Notes under the pieces: generated by a model
Told to the model about the DNA's origin: nothing
The model's database searches: none
Seen by the model: only the letters and a program-made list of their open reading frames with translations
Assembly: GCA_964507445.1 (NCBI GenBank)
Contig: CAZDQF010000010.1
Location: 1-64,000, forward strand
Length of the DNA stretch: 64,000 nt
Source of the DNA: GCA-2683135 sp964507445
Lineage (GTDB): Bacteria > Planctomycetota > GCA-002687715
Reading direction: 5' to 3'
Position numbers and translations under genes: made by a program
Shown: positions 9,778 to 19,013 of the stretch, in pieces
Position numbering within the stretch: position 1 is the stretch's first letter
How the letters are laid out: every line of letters starts with the position of its first letter

Positions 9778-10836
9778 ATGTCCACCGAACTGCTCATGGG
9801 TTCAGGCGCCGGCGTGGGAGGGCAGGAAGAAGAGGCCCCGCTGACGGTGCGCCGCGTCCTCGTGGTCGATGACGAGGCCGGGATCCGAAACAGCCTCGCC
9901 GCATACCTGGAACAGGGCGGTTACGAGGTGACCCCGGTCGGCGACGCCATGGCCGCCCGGAAGGCCCTGTCGGACCAGCCCTTCGACCTCGTCCTCTCCG
10001 ACATCTCCATGCCCGAGGTGTCCGGACTCGATCTGCTGCGGGAGATCCGGGAGCAGCACCCCGACATCGAGGTGATCATGATCACCGGCTACATGGACAT
10101 CTCCTTCGCCATCCAGGCCATGCGCAACGGCGCCTACGACTTCTTCACCAAGCCGTTCAACTACGAGAAGATCCTGCTGACCATCGAGCGGGTCGGTGAG
10201 AAGCGCCGCCTGGAGCAACAGGCCCGCAACTACGAGGCTCTCCGGCAGCAGAAGCAGTTCGAGGATCAGGCGGTCCTGGAGACCACCCTCGGCCTGGCCC
10301 GCGCCGGGGAGGAGCGCGACCGCTACAACATCGGACACGGCAAGCGCACGGCGGAGTTCGCCCTGATGATCGCCGACCGCCTGGGATACACGGAGGAGCA
10401 GAAGCGAAGCCTGAGGTTCGCAGCCCTCCTTCACGACGTCGGCAAGATCGGGATCGACGACGAGATCCTCAACAAGCCCGGGCGCCTCGACGAACGGGAG
10501 TTCGCCACCATCAAGCGCCACTCCGAGATCGGCGAGTACATCCTCAAGCCCATCTCGTTCCTGGCGGACATCGCGACGGTGGTCCGCCATCACCACGAAC
10601 GCTGGAACGGCGAGGGCTACCCGGACGGGCTGGCGGGCGAGGACATCCCCGTGGACGCCCGGATCCTGTGCCTCGCGGATTACTTCGACTCCGTCACCTC
10701 CGCCAGGCCCTATCGTCGCCCCATGGAGGTGGAGCAGGCCAAGGCCCTCATGCGCGAGGAATCCGGCTCCACCTTCGATCCGACGCTGCTCCAGGTCTTC
10801 CTCAGCGCCCTGGAGGAAGCGACGGACAACGGTTGA
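9778..10836 (+). CDS. Response regulator with HD-GYP cyclic-di-GMP phosphodiesterase
   Basis: A 352-aa two-domain protein. The receiver domain (about 24-145) has the acidic pair DD at 31-32, phosphoacceptor Asp75 in LVLSDISMPE, and Lys in FFTKPFNYEK. The HD-GYP domain (about 180-345) has LLHDVGKIGI with the HD pair near 219-220 and HHHERWNGEGYPDG near 274-285, so metal- and substrate-binding residues are intact. It probably degrades c-di-GMP in response to an unlinked histidine kinase. About 20 residues precede the receiver domain. It is monocistronic, with its own candidate promoter, and a separate promoter for etfB follows. Confidence 0.93.
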   Translation: MSTELLMGSGAGVGGQEEEAPLTVRRVLVVDDEAGIRNSLAAYLEQGGYEVTPVGDAMAARKALSDQPFDLVLSDISMPEVSGLDLLREIREQHPDIEVIMITGYMDISFAIQAMRNGAYDFFTKPFNYEKILLTIERVGEKRRLEQQARNYEALRQQKQFEDQAVLETTLGLARAGEERDRYNIGHGKRTAEFALMIADRLGYTEEQKRSLRFAALLHDVGKIGIDDEILNKPGRLDEREFATIKRHSEIGEYILKPISFLADIATVVRHHHERWNGEGYPDGLAGEDIPVDARILCLADYFDSVTSARPYRRPMEVEQAKALMREESGSTFDPTLLQVFLSALEEATDNG

Positions 10837-10840
10837 TCGC

Positions 10841-10869
10841 TTGATGATGGGGTGCCTCACTCCTATCAT
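10841..10869 (+). promoter_or_regulatory. Candidate sigma70 promoter for etfBA
   Basis: TTGATG (10841-10846), a 17-bp spacer and TATCAT (10864-10869). The spacing is optimal and the etfB start codon follows 23 nt after the -10 box, with TGGAG as ribosome-binding site. Confidence 0.6.
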
Positions 10870-10892
10870 CCCGCCTCCTGGAGCACCCCATC

Positions 10893-11639
10893 ATGAACGT
10901 CATCTGCTGCATAGCACGAGTGCCCGACACCGCCGCCAGGGTCAAGGTCGGCGCGGACGGCAAGTCCCTCGATCCCGACGGCATCCAGTACGTCATCAAC
11001 CCGTACGACGAGTTCGCCCTGGAGGCGGCCATCCAGATCAAGGAACGCCACGGCGGCGACCTCACGGTCATCCACGTGGGTGAGGAGGACTTCAGCAAGG
11101 ACCTGCGCCAGTGCCTGGCCAAGGGCGCGGACAAGGCCATCCACCTGAAGGCCAGCGCTCCCCTGGGCCCTCACGTCATCAGCAAGCTGGTGGCGGACAG
11201 GGCCGCGGACCTGATGCCCGCGGTGGTCTGCTGCGGCAAGCAGTCCGTGGACGGAGACGTCGGCGGCACCGGGGTCATGATCGCGGGGCTGCTCGAGGTC
11301 CCGGTCGTCTCCAAGGTGTCCTCCATGGAGCTGACCGACGCCGGCGCCACCTGCACCCGGGAGGTGGAAGGCGGCACGGAGACCATCGAGACGAGCCTGC
11401 CCTGCGTCTTCACCTTCGAGAAGGGCGCCAACGAACCCCGCCGAGCCGGGCTCAAGGACATCATGGCCGCCAAGAAGAAGCCCCTCGAGGTCGAGGAGGT
11501 GGCGGCGCCGGAGAGCAAGCTCGAGGTGTTGTCCCTGGAGCTGCCTCCGCAGCGCGCCGAGGGCCGCATCGTCGGCGAGGGGGCTGAGGCCGTGCCCGAA
11601 CTGGTCCGCGCCCTGCGCGAAGAAGCGAAGGTGCTCTGA
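10893..11639 (+). CDS. etfB: Electron transfer flavoprotein beta subunit
   Basis: A 248-aa EtfB. The N-terminal VPDTAARVKV, NPYDEFALEAA and the GCGKQSVDGDVGGTG-like segment (about 110-125) match the family, which binds AMP structurally and docks dehydrogenases. With EtfA it carries electrons from acyl-CoA and other flavin dehydrogenases. Stop at 11639 and EtfA start at 11654 leave 14 nt, containing GAGGAG, so the two form an operon. The quinone oxidoreductase partner lies at 47835-49484. Confidence 0.94.
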   Translation: MNVICCIARVPDTAARVKVGADGKSLDPDGIQYVINPYDEFALEAAIQIKERHGGDLTVIHVGEEDFSKDLRQCLAKGADKAIHLKASAPLGPHVISKLVADRAADLMPAVVCCGKQSVDGDVGGTGVMIAGLLEVPVVSKVSSMELTDAGATCTREVEGGTETIETSLPCVFTFEKGANEPRRAGLKDIMAAKKKPLEVEEVAAPESKLEVLSLELPPQRAEGRIVGEGAEAVPELVRALREEAKVL

Positions 11640-11653
11640 GGAGGAGTGGAACG

Positions 11654-12763
11654 ATGTCAGGCATCTGCGTGATTCTCGAACAAAGAGGCGGCGCCGTGAA
11701 GCGGGCGTCGGTTGAAGCCCTCGCCGAAGCCCTGCGTCAGAAGGACGCGGCCGGCGGCCCCGTCTCCGCGGTCCTCATAGGCCCCGACCTGGCCGCAGCC
11801 GCCGCCCCGCACAAGTACTAAGGCGCCGACCGCAACATGGTGTTAGACCCCCNNNNNNNNNNTTTTTGCGCGGGGCGGGGGGGCCGGTTCCGGTGGGCTC
11901 CTCGGGCCGCCGCCGCCGCCCATGCCGCCGACCAGCTCAAGTCCTCTGGCGCCGAGCGCATCATGGTGTTCGACCGCGCCGACCTGGGTCACTACAGCAG
12001 CGAGGGTTACCGCGACTGCGCAGTCCACGCCATCAACGCCAGCGGCGCCTCCGTGGTGTTCGTCGCCGCCACCGTGCAGGGGCGTGATCTGGCCGCCGCC
12101 GTCGCCGGCGGGGGCGCCCTGGACTGCGGCTACGCCGCCGAGTGCGTGGCCCTTGGCTACGAAGGTGACCGGCTCACCGCTTCCCGTCCGGTCTACGCGG
12201 GCAAGGCCATGGTCAAGGTCGCCTGCAAGGGCTCCCCCTTCGTGCTCTCCCTGCGGCCCAACGTCTTCGACAGCGCCCTCACGGGGGGCGGCGAAGCCGC
12301 CGTCGAGTCCATGGACCCTCCTTTCGCCGAGGGCGACCTGAAGTCGACGGTCACCTCCATCGCCGAGAGCAGCGGCGGCGCCAAGGACGTCGCGGAGGCG
12401 GACGTGGTGGTCTCCGGCGGCCGCGGCGTGGGAGGACCGGAGGGCTTCGAGACCATCGAAGCCCTGGCGGCTGCCCTCGACGGGGCCGTGGGCGCCTCCC
12501 GCGCGGTGGTGGACCTGGGCTGGCGACCTCACTCCGAGCAGGTGGGCCAGACCGGCAAGGTCGTCTCCCCCAAGCTCTACGTAGCCTGCGGCATCTCCGG
12601 AGCCATCCAGCACCTGGCAGGCATGCGCACCAGCAAGGTCATCGTGGCCATCAACAAGGACGCGGAGGCCCCCATCTTCAAGGTGGCGGACTACGGGATC
12701 GTGGGGGACCTGTTCGAGGTGGCGCCCGCCCTCACGGAGGCCATCAAGAGCTCCGGCAGCTGA
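11654..12763 (+). CDS. etfA: Electron transfer flavoprotein alpha subunit, split by assembly join
   Basis: EtfA binds FAD and pairs with EtfB. The N-terminal part (ATG 11654, GAGGAG ribosome-binding site) reads well to about residue 54, then hits TAA at 11819 just before a 10-N run. After the gap the frame resumes with the Ala-rich helix and continues through the FAD-binding C-terminus (VGQTGKVVSPKLYVACGISG and TSKVIVAINKD), ending at 12763. The sequence before the gap (…GADRNMVLD) and after it (…GAERIMVFD) encodes the same segment twice, once degraded, so the stop is an uncollapsed overlap and not a real mutation. I regard the gene as intact in the organism. Confidence 0.85.
11853..11862. 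other. 10-N assembly gap inside etfA
   Basis: Ten N bases. Flanks repeat the same etfA codons, with errors on the left side and a G-rich degraded stretch on the right (about 11863-11905). The join should be collapsed by removing roughly 60-100 nt of duplicated, low-quality sequence. Confidence 0.9.
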
Positions 12764-12819
12764 CGGACCCCGGCCATCAGGCTCCCGTAGACGAGTTCGG
12801 GTCCTGGCCCGCGATCCCT

Positions 12820-12825
12820 TATCAT
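12820..12825 (+). promoter_or_regulatory. Candidate -10 box for metallopeptidase gene
   Basis: TATCAT, identical to the etfB -10 box, lies 33 nt before the start codon. A weak TTCGGG lies 18 bp upstream as a possible -35. Confidence 0.35.
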
Positions 12826-12858
12826 GCCGCGTGGTCTCATCGAACACGGGAGCAACTG

Positions 12859-15264
12859 ATGTCCGTCCCCATCGTCTGCCCTGACTGCGGCGCACCCCGA
12901 ACCAGCGACGGGCTCGAACCCGGGAGTTCGATCTCCTGTGAGTCATGCGGGGGCACCCTGAGAGTCCCCGCCCATCCGACCCCGGAGAGCCCTCCGGTGG
13001 TACAACCCACCGCCAAGCCCCCGGTCGTGCAGCCCACCGCCAAGCCCCCGGTCGTGCAACCCAGCGCCAAGCCCCAGGTCGTGCAACCCAGCGCCAAGCC
13101 CCAGGTCGTGCAACCCAGCGCCAAGCCCCAGGTGGTGCAGCCCGCCCCCAGGTCTGCCCCCGAGAGCCGGTCCGGTGCATCGACCGCGAACCCGGCACCG
13201 CGCCGGCGGACCACGGGACGCCGCCCCACGACCCGGACCCACACCCGGGTCGTACCCACATCCGAGATCCGACAGGCGCCGCAGAAGAAGGGCAAACGAG
13301 GGGTCGTGATCGCCTCCGCTGCGGCCGTGGCCCTGTTGACGGTCGTCGGGATCTTCGCGTTCGGAGGCGGCGGCACGGGCAGCGAGGAGGAGATCTCCTA
13401 CGCGGCGGGCTACGGGGCCGGCGTGGAGCTGCGGGTGCGGCGAGCCCTGGGCTTCCCCCGGCAGAAGGGGTCCGCGCTGTTCCGGGAGTTCAAGGCCGAC
13501 TACGACGGGACGGCCAGACACCCGGACTTCATGACGGGACTCGAGCACGGCCGGGACGACACCGCGCCGACGCTGGACCACCCACGCCTCCGCGGCGACC
13601 TGATCCTCCGGACCGCCGAGTCGGTGCTCACGGAGACCCGGGAGCGCTACGACGGCGCGCAGGACGTCGCGGGAGCGTGGGAGGCCGCGCAGGCTCTGGA
13701 GGCCGCCCGCAGCTCGGACCTGGCCTCGGCCCATGAAGGCCTCGAGAAGCTGCTGAACCAGGAACACCAGCGCGCCGTGAACACCGTGCTCGCCGGTGAC
13801 CCGTCCCACGCCGGGGCACGAGAGAGCCGGGGGCAGGTCCTGTACGAACGCCAACTCCTCGATCTGGCCGAGACCCCCCTGCTCGCTGCGGCAGACCGCG
13901 AAGCGGCTCTCAGCGAACACCAGAAGCTCAAGGCCATCGCCGACAAGGACGGGGGCTGGCTCAACAACACGAACCGCAAACGCATGGAGGCCTTCCGCGC
14001 TCGCTACTCCGGGCAGCTGGCCAGGATCGGAGCGCTGAAGGGCAGCCCGTTCTTCGCCAAGGCCGAGGCCATGAAGGAGGAGATCGGCAAGGACCTGAAG
14101 GAGCTGTTCAAGACGGCCAACGACAAGATCGACCAGATGGTGGAACAACTCCCCATCCCGGAAGACCAGAAGGCCGCCGTCATCGAGGGCTTCACCAAGT
14201 CCCTCGAGGGGCTCGAAGGGAGGCAATACGAGGCCGTCCTCAACCACCCCCCCTACGTCATGTTCGTGGAGAAGGAGAGCGGCTGGGACGTGGACGATGT
14301 AGCGGACAAGGTCCTCTCCACCCTGGCCTCCCTCAACGAGCTGTTCCTGGCCAGCTACCAGGAGAAGTTCGGGCTGGACAGCGAACAGACCGACCCCATC
14401 CCCGTGCTCTACTTCCGGTCCGCGGAGGCCTACCAGCAGTACCTGTTCGCCTCTCAAGGCACCATGAACCCCAACGTCCTCGCCCACTTTGAACCGGAGA
14501 CCGGGCGGCTCTGCATCCACGACGAGACCGGCAAGAGCACGATCATGCACGAGGGGACGCACCAACTCTTCTGGTACCACGGCAAGGTCAAGGCTGACTT
14601 CAACGACCAGTCGTTCTGGTTCCAGGAGGGCGTGGCCGAGTGGTTCTCCGGGCACCGCCGGTGGGTCGACGAGGACGGAGACTGGGCCTACGAGCTGGGG
14701 CTCCTGCAGGAGCAGCGCATCCAGGGCATCAGGATGCTCGTGGGACGCGGCGACATCTACAAGCTGGAGGACCTGATCACCCTGACCTTCGGCGACCGCA
14801 ACAACGGACGGGTGAACCCGGGCCTGGTGTACGCCCAGGGATGGATGCTCATCTACTTCCTGAACTACTTCGACCTGGACAACGCGGGCAATGTCCGCAT
14901 CGACACCGCGGCCACCCCCGTAGAGGGCCGTTACCACGCCGTGTGGGAGAAGATGCTGGGCTACGTCCTGACCGGCAAGGACGGCGCGCCCCACACGGGA
15001 GAGCGGGCATTCCTGGACGCCGCCGGCGTCGCGACCACGGAGCAGCTGGCGGAGATGGCGGACCAGTTCGACCGCTACCAACGCTGGCTCTCCAACAAGA
15101 TCAAGTTCAAGCAGCACAAGGACAAGCGCCTGATCCCCTGGGACCAGCACCGGGACAGTCGGGGACGCAAGGTGGGCCAGGCCAGCGACGACCGGTTCCC
15201 GGACACCCGCGAACGCGAGGGGATCAAGGTCCCGCCGCGCGAGGAGGGCGACAAGGATGGATGA
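12859..15264 (+). CDS. Membrane-anchored DUF1570-like zinc metallopeptidase with zinc ribbon
   Basis: An 801-aa protein. Residues 1-35 form a zinc-ribbon-like CPDC…CESC motif. A Pro-rich repeat linker follows (about 46-98), then a basic stretch and one membrane helix (about 148-168). A long helical region (about 180-440) leads to the catalytic part: HEGTH (HExxH) near residue 564 and FQEGVAEW about 28 residues later, the gluzincin-like third-ligand arrangement seen in DUF1570-type planctomycete proteins. The ribbon would be cytoplasmic and the peptidase periplasmic. A related lipoprotein (15761-17416) lies downstream with a small membrane protein between. Substrate unknown; peptidase activity is inferred from the motif. 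Confidence 0.75.
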   Translation: MSVPIVCPDCGAPRTSDGLEPGSSISCESCGGTLRVPAHPTPESPPVVQPTAKPPVVQPTAKPPVVQPSAKPQVVQPSAKPQVVQPSAKPQVVQPAPRSAPESRSGASTANPAPRRRTTGRRPTTRTHTRVVPTSEIRQAPQKKGKRGVVIASAAAVALLTVVGIFAFGGGGTGSEEEISYAAGYGAGVELRVRRALGFPRQKGSALFREFKADYDGTARHPDFMTGLEHGRDDTAPTLDHPRLRGDLILRTAESVLTETRERYDGAQDVAGAWEAAQALEAARSSDLASAHEGLEKLLNQEHQRAVNTVLAGDPSHAGARESRGQVLYERQLLDLAETPLLAAADREAALSEHQKLKAIADKDGGWLNNTNRKRMEAFRARYSGQLARIGALKGSPFFAKAEAMKEEIGKDLKELFKTANDKIDQMVEQLPIPEDQKAAVIEGFTKSLEGLEGRQYEAVLNHPPYVMFVEKESGWDVDDVADKVLSTLASLNELFLASYQEKFGLDSEQTDPIPVLYFRSAEAYQQYLFASQGTMNPNVLAHFEPETGRLCIHDETGKSTIMHEGTHQLFWYHGKVKADFNDQSFWFQEGVAEWFSGHRRWVDEDGDWAYELGLLQEQRIQGIRMLVGRGDIYKLEDLITLTFGDRNNGRVNPGLVYAQGWMLIYFLNYFDLDNAGNVRIDTAATPVEGRYHAVWEKMLGYVLTGKDGAPHTGERAFLDAAGVATTEQLAEMADQFDRYQRWLSNKIKFKQHKDKRLIPWDQHRDSRGRKVGQASDDRFPDTREREGIKVPPREEGDKDG
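12994..13128 (+). repeat. 27-bp in-frame tandem repeat (5 copies plus partial)
   Basis: Five consecutive 27-nt units encode PVVQPTAKP or QVVQPSAKP, with a degenerate sixth copy up to about 13155. Units 3-5 are nearly identical at the DNA level, which suggests recent slippage. The repeat forms the linker between the zinc ribbon and the membrane helix of the metallopeptidase. Confidence 0.9.
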
Positions 15265-15592
15265 AGTCGCCGAACCGGACGGAGCACCGCTGAGCTGGAG
15301 AGTCTGGCTGCTGGTCCCGCTGGTCCTCATCAGCCTGATCGGCGTCGTCGCCCCCCTGACCCAGGTCCACGGCCGGGACCCGGAGCCCGCGCCCTTCAAA
15401 GGGACGCCTTCAGAGCCGCGGGTCCCCTACAACGACGAGCTCCTCGAGTTGCTCGAGGACCCGGATATCCAGGGACGTGAATGGCGGGTCATCCGCGGGC
15501 TCCACGACCGGTGCGTCCGCGGGCGCAGGGCAGGGAAGATCAAGAAATCCCTGGCCGACCGGGTCCGCCGCATGCTCGACAAGCACCGCTGA
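15257..15592 (+). CDS. Small single-pass membrane protein
   Basis: A 111-aa protein overlapping the end of the upstream metallopeptidase by 8 nt. An acidic N-terminus is followed by one hydrophobic helix (about 14-34) and a charged C-terminal tail rich in Arg/Lys. No family is recognised. The position between two related metallopeptidase genes and the overlap suggest co-expression and perhaps an accessory role (inference). Confidence 0.6.
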   Translation: MDEVAEPDGAPLSWRVWLLVPLVLISLIGVVAPLTQVHGRDPEPAPFKGTPSEPRVPYNDELLELLEDPDIQGREWRVIRGLHDRCVRGRRAGKIKKSLADRVRRMLDKHR

Positions 15593-15760
15593 CGTCCCGC
15601 GCACTCGGGCGCCTCCCCGGTGTTAGGATTCCGCTCGAGACCGGCGGAGCGCGTGGACCCGCCCCCCTACAGACCAGACCGCGGGCGCCGTCCCCGCCTG
15701 CCGCCGCCGCAGGCTGCCCCTGACGAGACCTCCGATCGCGACGCCGAACGGGAGACGACC

Positions 15761-17416
15761 ATGAAGAAACACACCGAGCGCCTCATCACCCTCGCGCTGA
15801 TCTCCTGGCTCCTTATCGGATGCGGCGACGACGGAGGCAGCGGCGGGGGCGCCGCCGCCAAGAAGCCGGACCCCAAGAAGACCGCGGCGGAGTTCATCAC
15901 CCGGGTGGAATCCCAGCACGACGTCAAGACCGGCGCCGGCGCCTGGGCGGCGGCGGCCGCCCTGCGGACCCAGGCCTCGGCGTGGCGCGAAGACGGCAAG
16001 TCCCAGGCCGCCAACGAGCTGCTGAACCGCGCCGCGCGTCTGAAGGTCGACACCCTCGCCCTGGACCCCAACTTCGAGCCCGCCCGGACCGCCCGCGGCG
16101 AGCGCAGATACGCGGATGAGCTGCTGCCCCTGATCGAAGCGGACTGGCTCGAGGACGTGGATCGGAGCGACGCGGAGGAGGCCCACAAGCGGATCGTCCG
16201 TGCGACCAAGGACAGCCACGGCTGGGCGACGGAGGATCGGTTCCGCCAGATGGACGCGCTCCTGGTGAAGCTCAAGCCCAAGATCGACGCCCGCAAGGAG
16301 CTGGAGGCCTCGCCCTTCTACAAGGCGGCTCAGGACGTCAAGGAGTCCACCCTCGCCGACCTGGACAAGCGGTTCGGCGACTGGGACAAGTGGAGCGGGG
16401 CAGAGATGAAGATCCAGAAGCCCTTCGTCTTCTTCATCCAGAAGGACTCCTCATGGGACCCGGTCAGCGTGGCCAGCTCCCGGGCCCGCGAGCTGTTCGC
16501 CCTCCAGGACATCATCATGGCGGAGTTCAAGGACGACCTGGACCTGAAGCAGGTGGAGGAGCCGGTGCCGGTGCTCATGTTCCGCAGCCACGAGGTCTAC
16601 AAGAAGTACGCCGGCGAGGCGAGCACCGCGTACGCCCACTTCGAACCCGGCACCGGGCGGCTGGCGGTCCACGATGACTGCTCCCACACGACCATCATGC
16701 ACGAGGGCACGCACCAGCTCATGTGGTTCTGGAGCAAGGGCAACAGCAGCGGCGTCCTCAGCGCGGCCCGACGCGCCTACTGGTTCAACGAGGGGATCGC
16801 CGAGTGGTACTCCGGCGCCGCGCGTCGACGGAACGCGGACAACACCGGCTGGACCTACGAGATCGGCCTCCTGCACAACGGCCGCATCCAGGGCCTCTCC
16901 CGCTACATGTCGAAGGGAGACAGCAAGCAGCTGTTCAACCTCAAGGAGCTGATCCAGACCCGGTACGCCCACCGGGCCAAGATCCGTCGCACCCACCGCG
17001 AAGGGCACATCTACTCCCAGGGCTGGTTCCTCATCTACTTCCTCAACCACTACAACGTGGACGGCGACGGCAACGTGGTCCTCGGCAAGCCCGGCAAGTA
17101 CGCCGCCCGGTGGCGCAACTACGTCAAGGGCGAGCTGGAGGGGCAGACCGGATACGAGGAGTTCATGAAGGCCATGGGGCTGGACGAAGCCGGGCTCTCC
17201 GCCATGGAGGACGAGTACTGGCGCTACGGCAAGTGGATCAACAAGAAGATCCTGCTCCGCGCGGTCGAGGACAAGCGGGTCCTCCCCTGGCAGGAGCAGA
17301 AGGCCGGCGGCCGCGTGGTCGGGAGGGCGAAGGACGACATCCTCCCGGAGGTCGCCCCCGAGGAGCGCCCCCCCATGGGCCGGGACACCATCGGCGGCGG
17401 GGACGTCGTCAAGTAG
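15761..17416 (+). CDS. DUF1570-like metallopeptidase lipoprotein
   Basis: A 551-aa protein. The signal peptide ends in the lipobox LLIGC (Cys about 22), so it should be lipid-anchored in the envelope. The body aligns by eye with the upstream 801-aa protein: helical middle region, then HEGTHQLMW (HExxH) near residue 314 and FNEGIAEWYSG about 35 residues later, then YSQGWFLIYFLNHYN (the other has YAQGWMLIYFLNYF). ATG 15761 is chosen for the clean signal peptide and a GGGAG site 9 nt upstream; the open frame extends to 15620 without further homology. A duplicated pair with different anchoring suggests the same envelope substrate class. Confidence 0.78.
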   Translation: MKKHTERLITLALISWLLIGCGDDGGSGGGAAAKKPDPKKTAAEFITRVESQHDVKTGAGAWAAAAALRTQASAWREDGKSQAANELLNRAARLKVDTLALDPNFEPARTARGERRYADELLPLIEADWLEDVDRSDAEEAHKRIVRATKDSHGWATEDRFRQMDALLVKLKPKIDARKELEASPFYKAAQDVKESTLADLDKRFGDWDKWSGAEMKIQKPFVFFIQKDSSWDPVSVASSRARELFALQDIIMAEFKDDLDLKQVEEPVPVLMFRSHEVYKKYAGEASTAYAHFEPGTGRLAVHDDCSHTTIMHEGTHQLMWFWSKGNSSGVLSAARRAYWFNEGIAEWYSGAARRRNADNTGWTYEIGLLHNGRIQGLSRYMSKGDSKQLFNLKELIQTRYAHRAKIRRTHREGHIYSQGWFLIYFLNHYNVDGDGNVVLGKPGKYAARWRNYVKGELEGQTGYEEFMKAMGLDEAGLSAMEDEYWRYGKWINKKILLRAVEDKRVLPWQEQKAGGRVVGRAKDDILPEVAPEERPPMGRDTIGGGDVVK

Positions 17417-17442
17417 CGCCTGTTGAGGGCGGGGCTCCAGCC

Positions 17443-19002
17443 TCAATGGCGGAAGTGCCGCCGCCCCGTCAGGAGCATGGCGAGGCCGGCCTCATCACAG
17501 GCCGCCACCACCTTGTCGTCGCGGATCGACCCTCCTGGCTGGATGACCGCCCGCACACCAGCGGCGGCCGCGGCCAGGATGCCGTCCGGGAACGGGAAGA
17601 ACGCGTCGGAGGCCATGACCGCCCCGGCGGCCAGATCCCCCGCCTTCTTCGCCGCCAACTCCACGGAGTCCACCCTCGACATCTGGCCTGCGCCGCAGCC
17701 CACCAGGCGCCGCTGGTTGACGAAGACGATGGCGTTGGAGGTCACGTTGCGGCAGATGTCCCAGGCCAACCGGAGGTCGGCCACCTCGCGGTCATCCGGC
17801 TCGCGGCGGGTGACGCACGTGAGGTCCAGGCCGGCGTCCGGTTCGTCCCGCTCCTGCACCAGGAGGCCCCCGCCGATGGAGCGGTACTCCAGGACACCGT
17901 CAGCGCCTCCCGCTCCGTCTCCCAGCTCCAGGAGGCGCGCGTTCTTCCCCCACTTGGTGCCGCCACGGATCTTCTCCACCGCGTCGGGCCGGAAGCCGGG
18001 GGCCACGATCACCTCCAGGAACTTCTTGGGGTCCGCGATCTCCGCCGCCAGGGCCGCGTCCACCGTCTGGTTCACCGCGACGATGCCGCCGAAGGCCGAC
18101 AGCGGATCGCCGGCGTGGGCGCCGCGAAAGGCCTCCACCACATCAGCGTCCACCGCCGCGCCGCATGGATTACGGTGCTTGATGAACGCCACCGCCGGCT
18201 GGGTCTGTCCGCGGACCACGTCCCAGGCCGCTGACGCGTCCAGGTAGTTGTTGTAGGACAGCTCCTTCGCCTGCACGTGCTCGGCGGCTCGCGCCACGGA
18301 GGGCTCCCCGGTGTCCGGGGTGAGATAGACCGCGCCGGACTGGTGGGGGTTCTCGCCGTAACGGGTCACGGACTTCAGCTCCAGGGGGACCACCATGCGC
18401 TCCGGGAACCGCTCCTCCGTGAGGTAGGAGGCGATGGCCGCGTCATAGGACGCCGTCCGGCGGAACGCCTTCGCCGCCATGGCGTCCCGCAGCTCGCTGC
18501 CGACCTTCCCGTCCAGGCGCTCCATCTCCTCCTGCACGATGGCCAGGTCCGCCGGATCCGTGATGACGAGCACATGGGCGTGGTTCTTGGCGGCGGCGCG
18601 GATCATGGCTGGGCCGCCGATGTCGATCATCTCCACCGAGTCCGCCCGGGAAGCGTTGGGGTTGGAGGACACGGACTCGAACGGGTAGAGGTCGACCACC
18701 AGCAGGTCGATCTTGGGGATCCCGTGCTCCCCCGCAGCCTCCACATGGGCATCCACGTCACGCCGGAACAACAACCCGCCGTGGACCCTCGGGTGGAGGG
18801 TCTTGACCCGACCGTCCATCATCTCAGGGAAGCCGGTGACGTCCGCCACATCGCGGACATCCACGCCGGCGTCCCGCAGGCAGCGGGCGGTGCCGCCGGT
18901 GGAGAGCACCTCCACACCGCGGCCAACCAGGAAGGCCCCGAACTCCGGGACCCCCTCCTTGCGCCAGGCAGACATCAACGCTCGCTGGATCTTCACTTCC
19001 AT
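17443..19002 (-). CDS. purH: Bifunctional AICAR formyltransferase/IMP cyclohydrolase
   Basis: A 519-aa protein catalysing the last two steps of de novo IMP synthesis. The N-terminal MGS-like cyclohydrolase domain contains STGGTARCL, DGRVKTLHPRVHGG and IDLLVVDLYPF. The transformylase domain contains YGENPHQS, SYNNYLDASAAW and AFIKHRNPCGAA, and the protein ends in the usual GRRHFRH. Start at 19002 gives standard length; the open frame continues upstream only as shadow of prfB. It lies 11 nt after the prfB stop and is transcribed with it. Confidence 0.96.
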   Translation of the reverse strand: MEVKIQRALMSAWRKEGVPEFGAFLVGRGVEVLSTGGTARCLRDAGVDVRDVADVTGFPEMMDGRVKTLHPRVHGGLLFRRDVDAHVEAAGEHGIPKIDLLVVDLYPFESVSSNPNASRADSVEMIDIGGPAMIRAAAKNHAHVLVITDPADLAIVQEEMERLDGKVGSELRDAMAAKAFRRTASYDAAIASYLTEERFPERMVVPLELKSVTRYGENPHQSGAVYLTPDTGEPSVARAAEHVQAKELSYNNYLDASAAWDVVRGQTQPAVAFIKHRNPCGAAVDADVVEAFRGAHAGDPLSAFGGIVAVNQTVDAALAAEIADPKKFLEVIVAPGFRPDAVEKIRGGTKWGKNARLLELGDGAGGADGVLEYRSIGGGLLVQERDEPDAGLDLTCVTRREPDDREVADLRLAWDICRNVTSNAIVFVNQRRLVGCGAGQMSRVDSVELAAKKAGDLAAGAVMASDAFFPFPDGILAAAAAGVRAVIQPGGSIRDDKVVAACDEAGLAMLLTGRRHFRH

Positions 19003-19013
19003 GACCCCACTCC

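Noticed and set aside
11853..11862. Intron or insertion in etfA
   Set aside because: No splice or mobile-element features; flanks duplicate the same codons in degraded form, as expected from an assembly join.
12994..13155. Regular 27-bp repeats considered as CRISPR
   Set aside because: Units are directly adjacent without spacers and are in-frame within a coding linker.
11843..15399. Very long minus-strand open frames opposite etfA and the metallopeptidase
   Set aside because: High-GC shadows. The plus-strand genes have family motifs and ribosome-binding sites; the minus frames read as low-complexity Leu/Gly/Val protein without motifs and cross the N gap.
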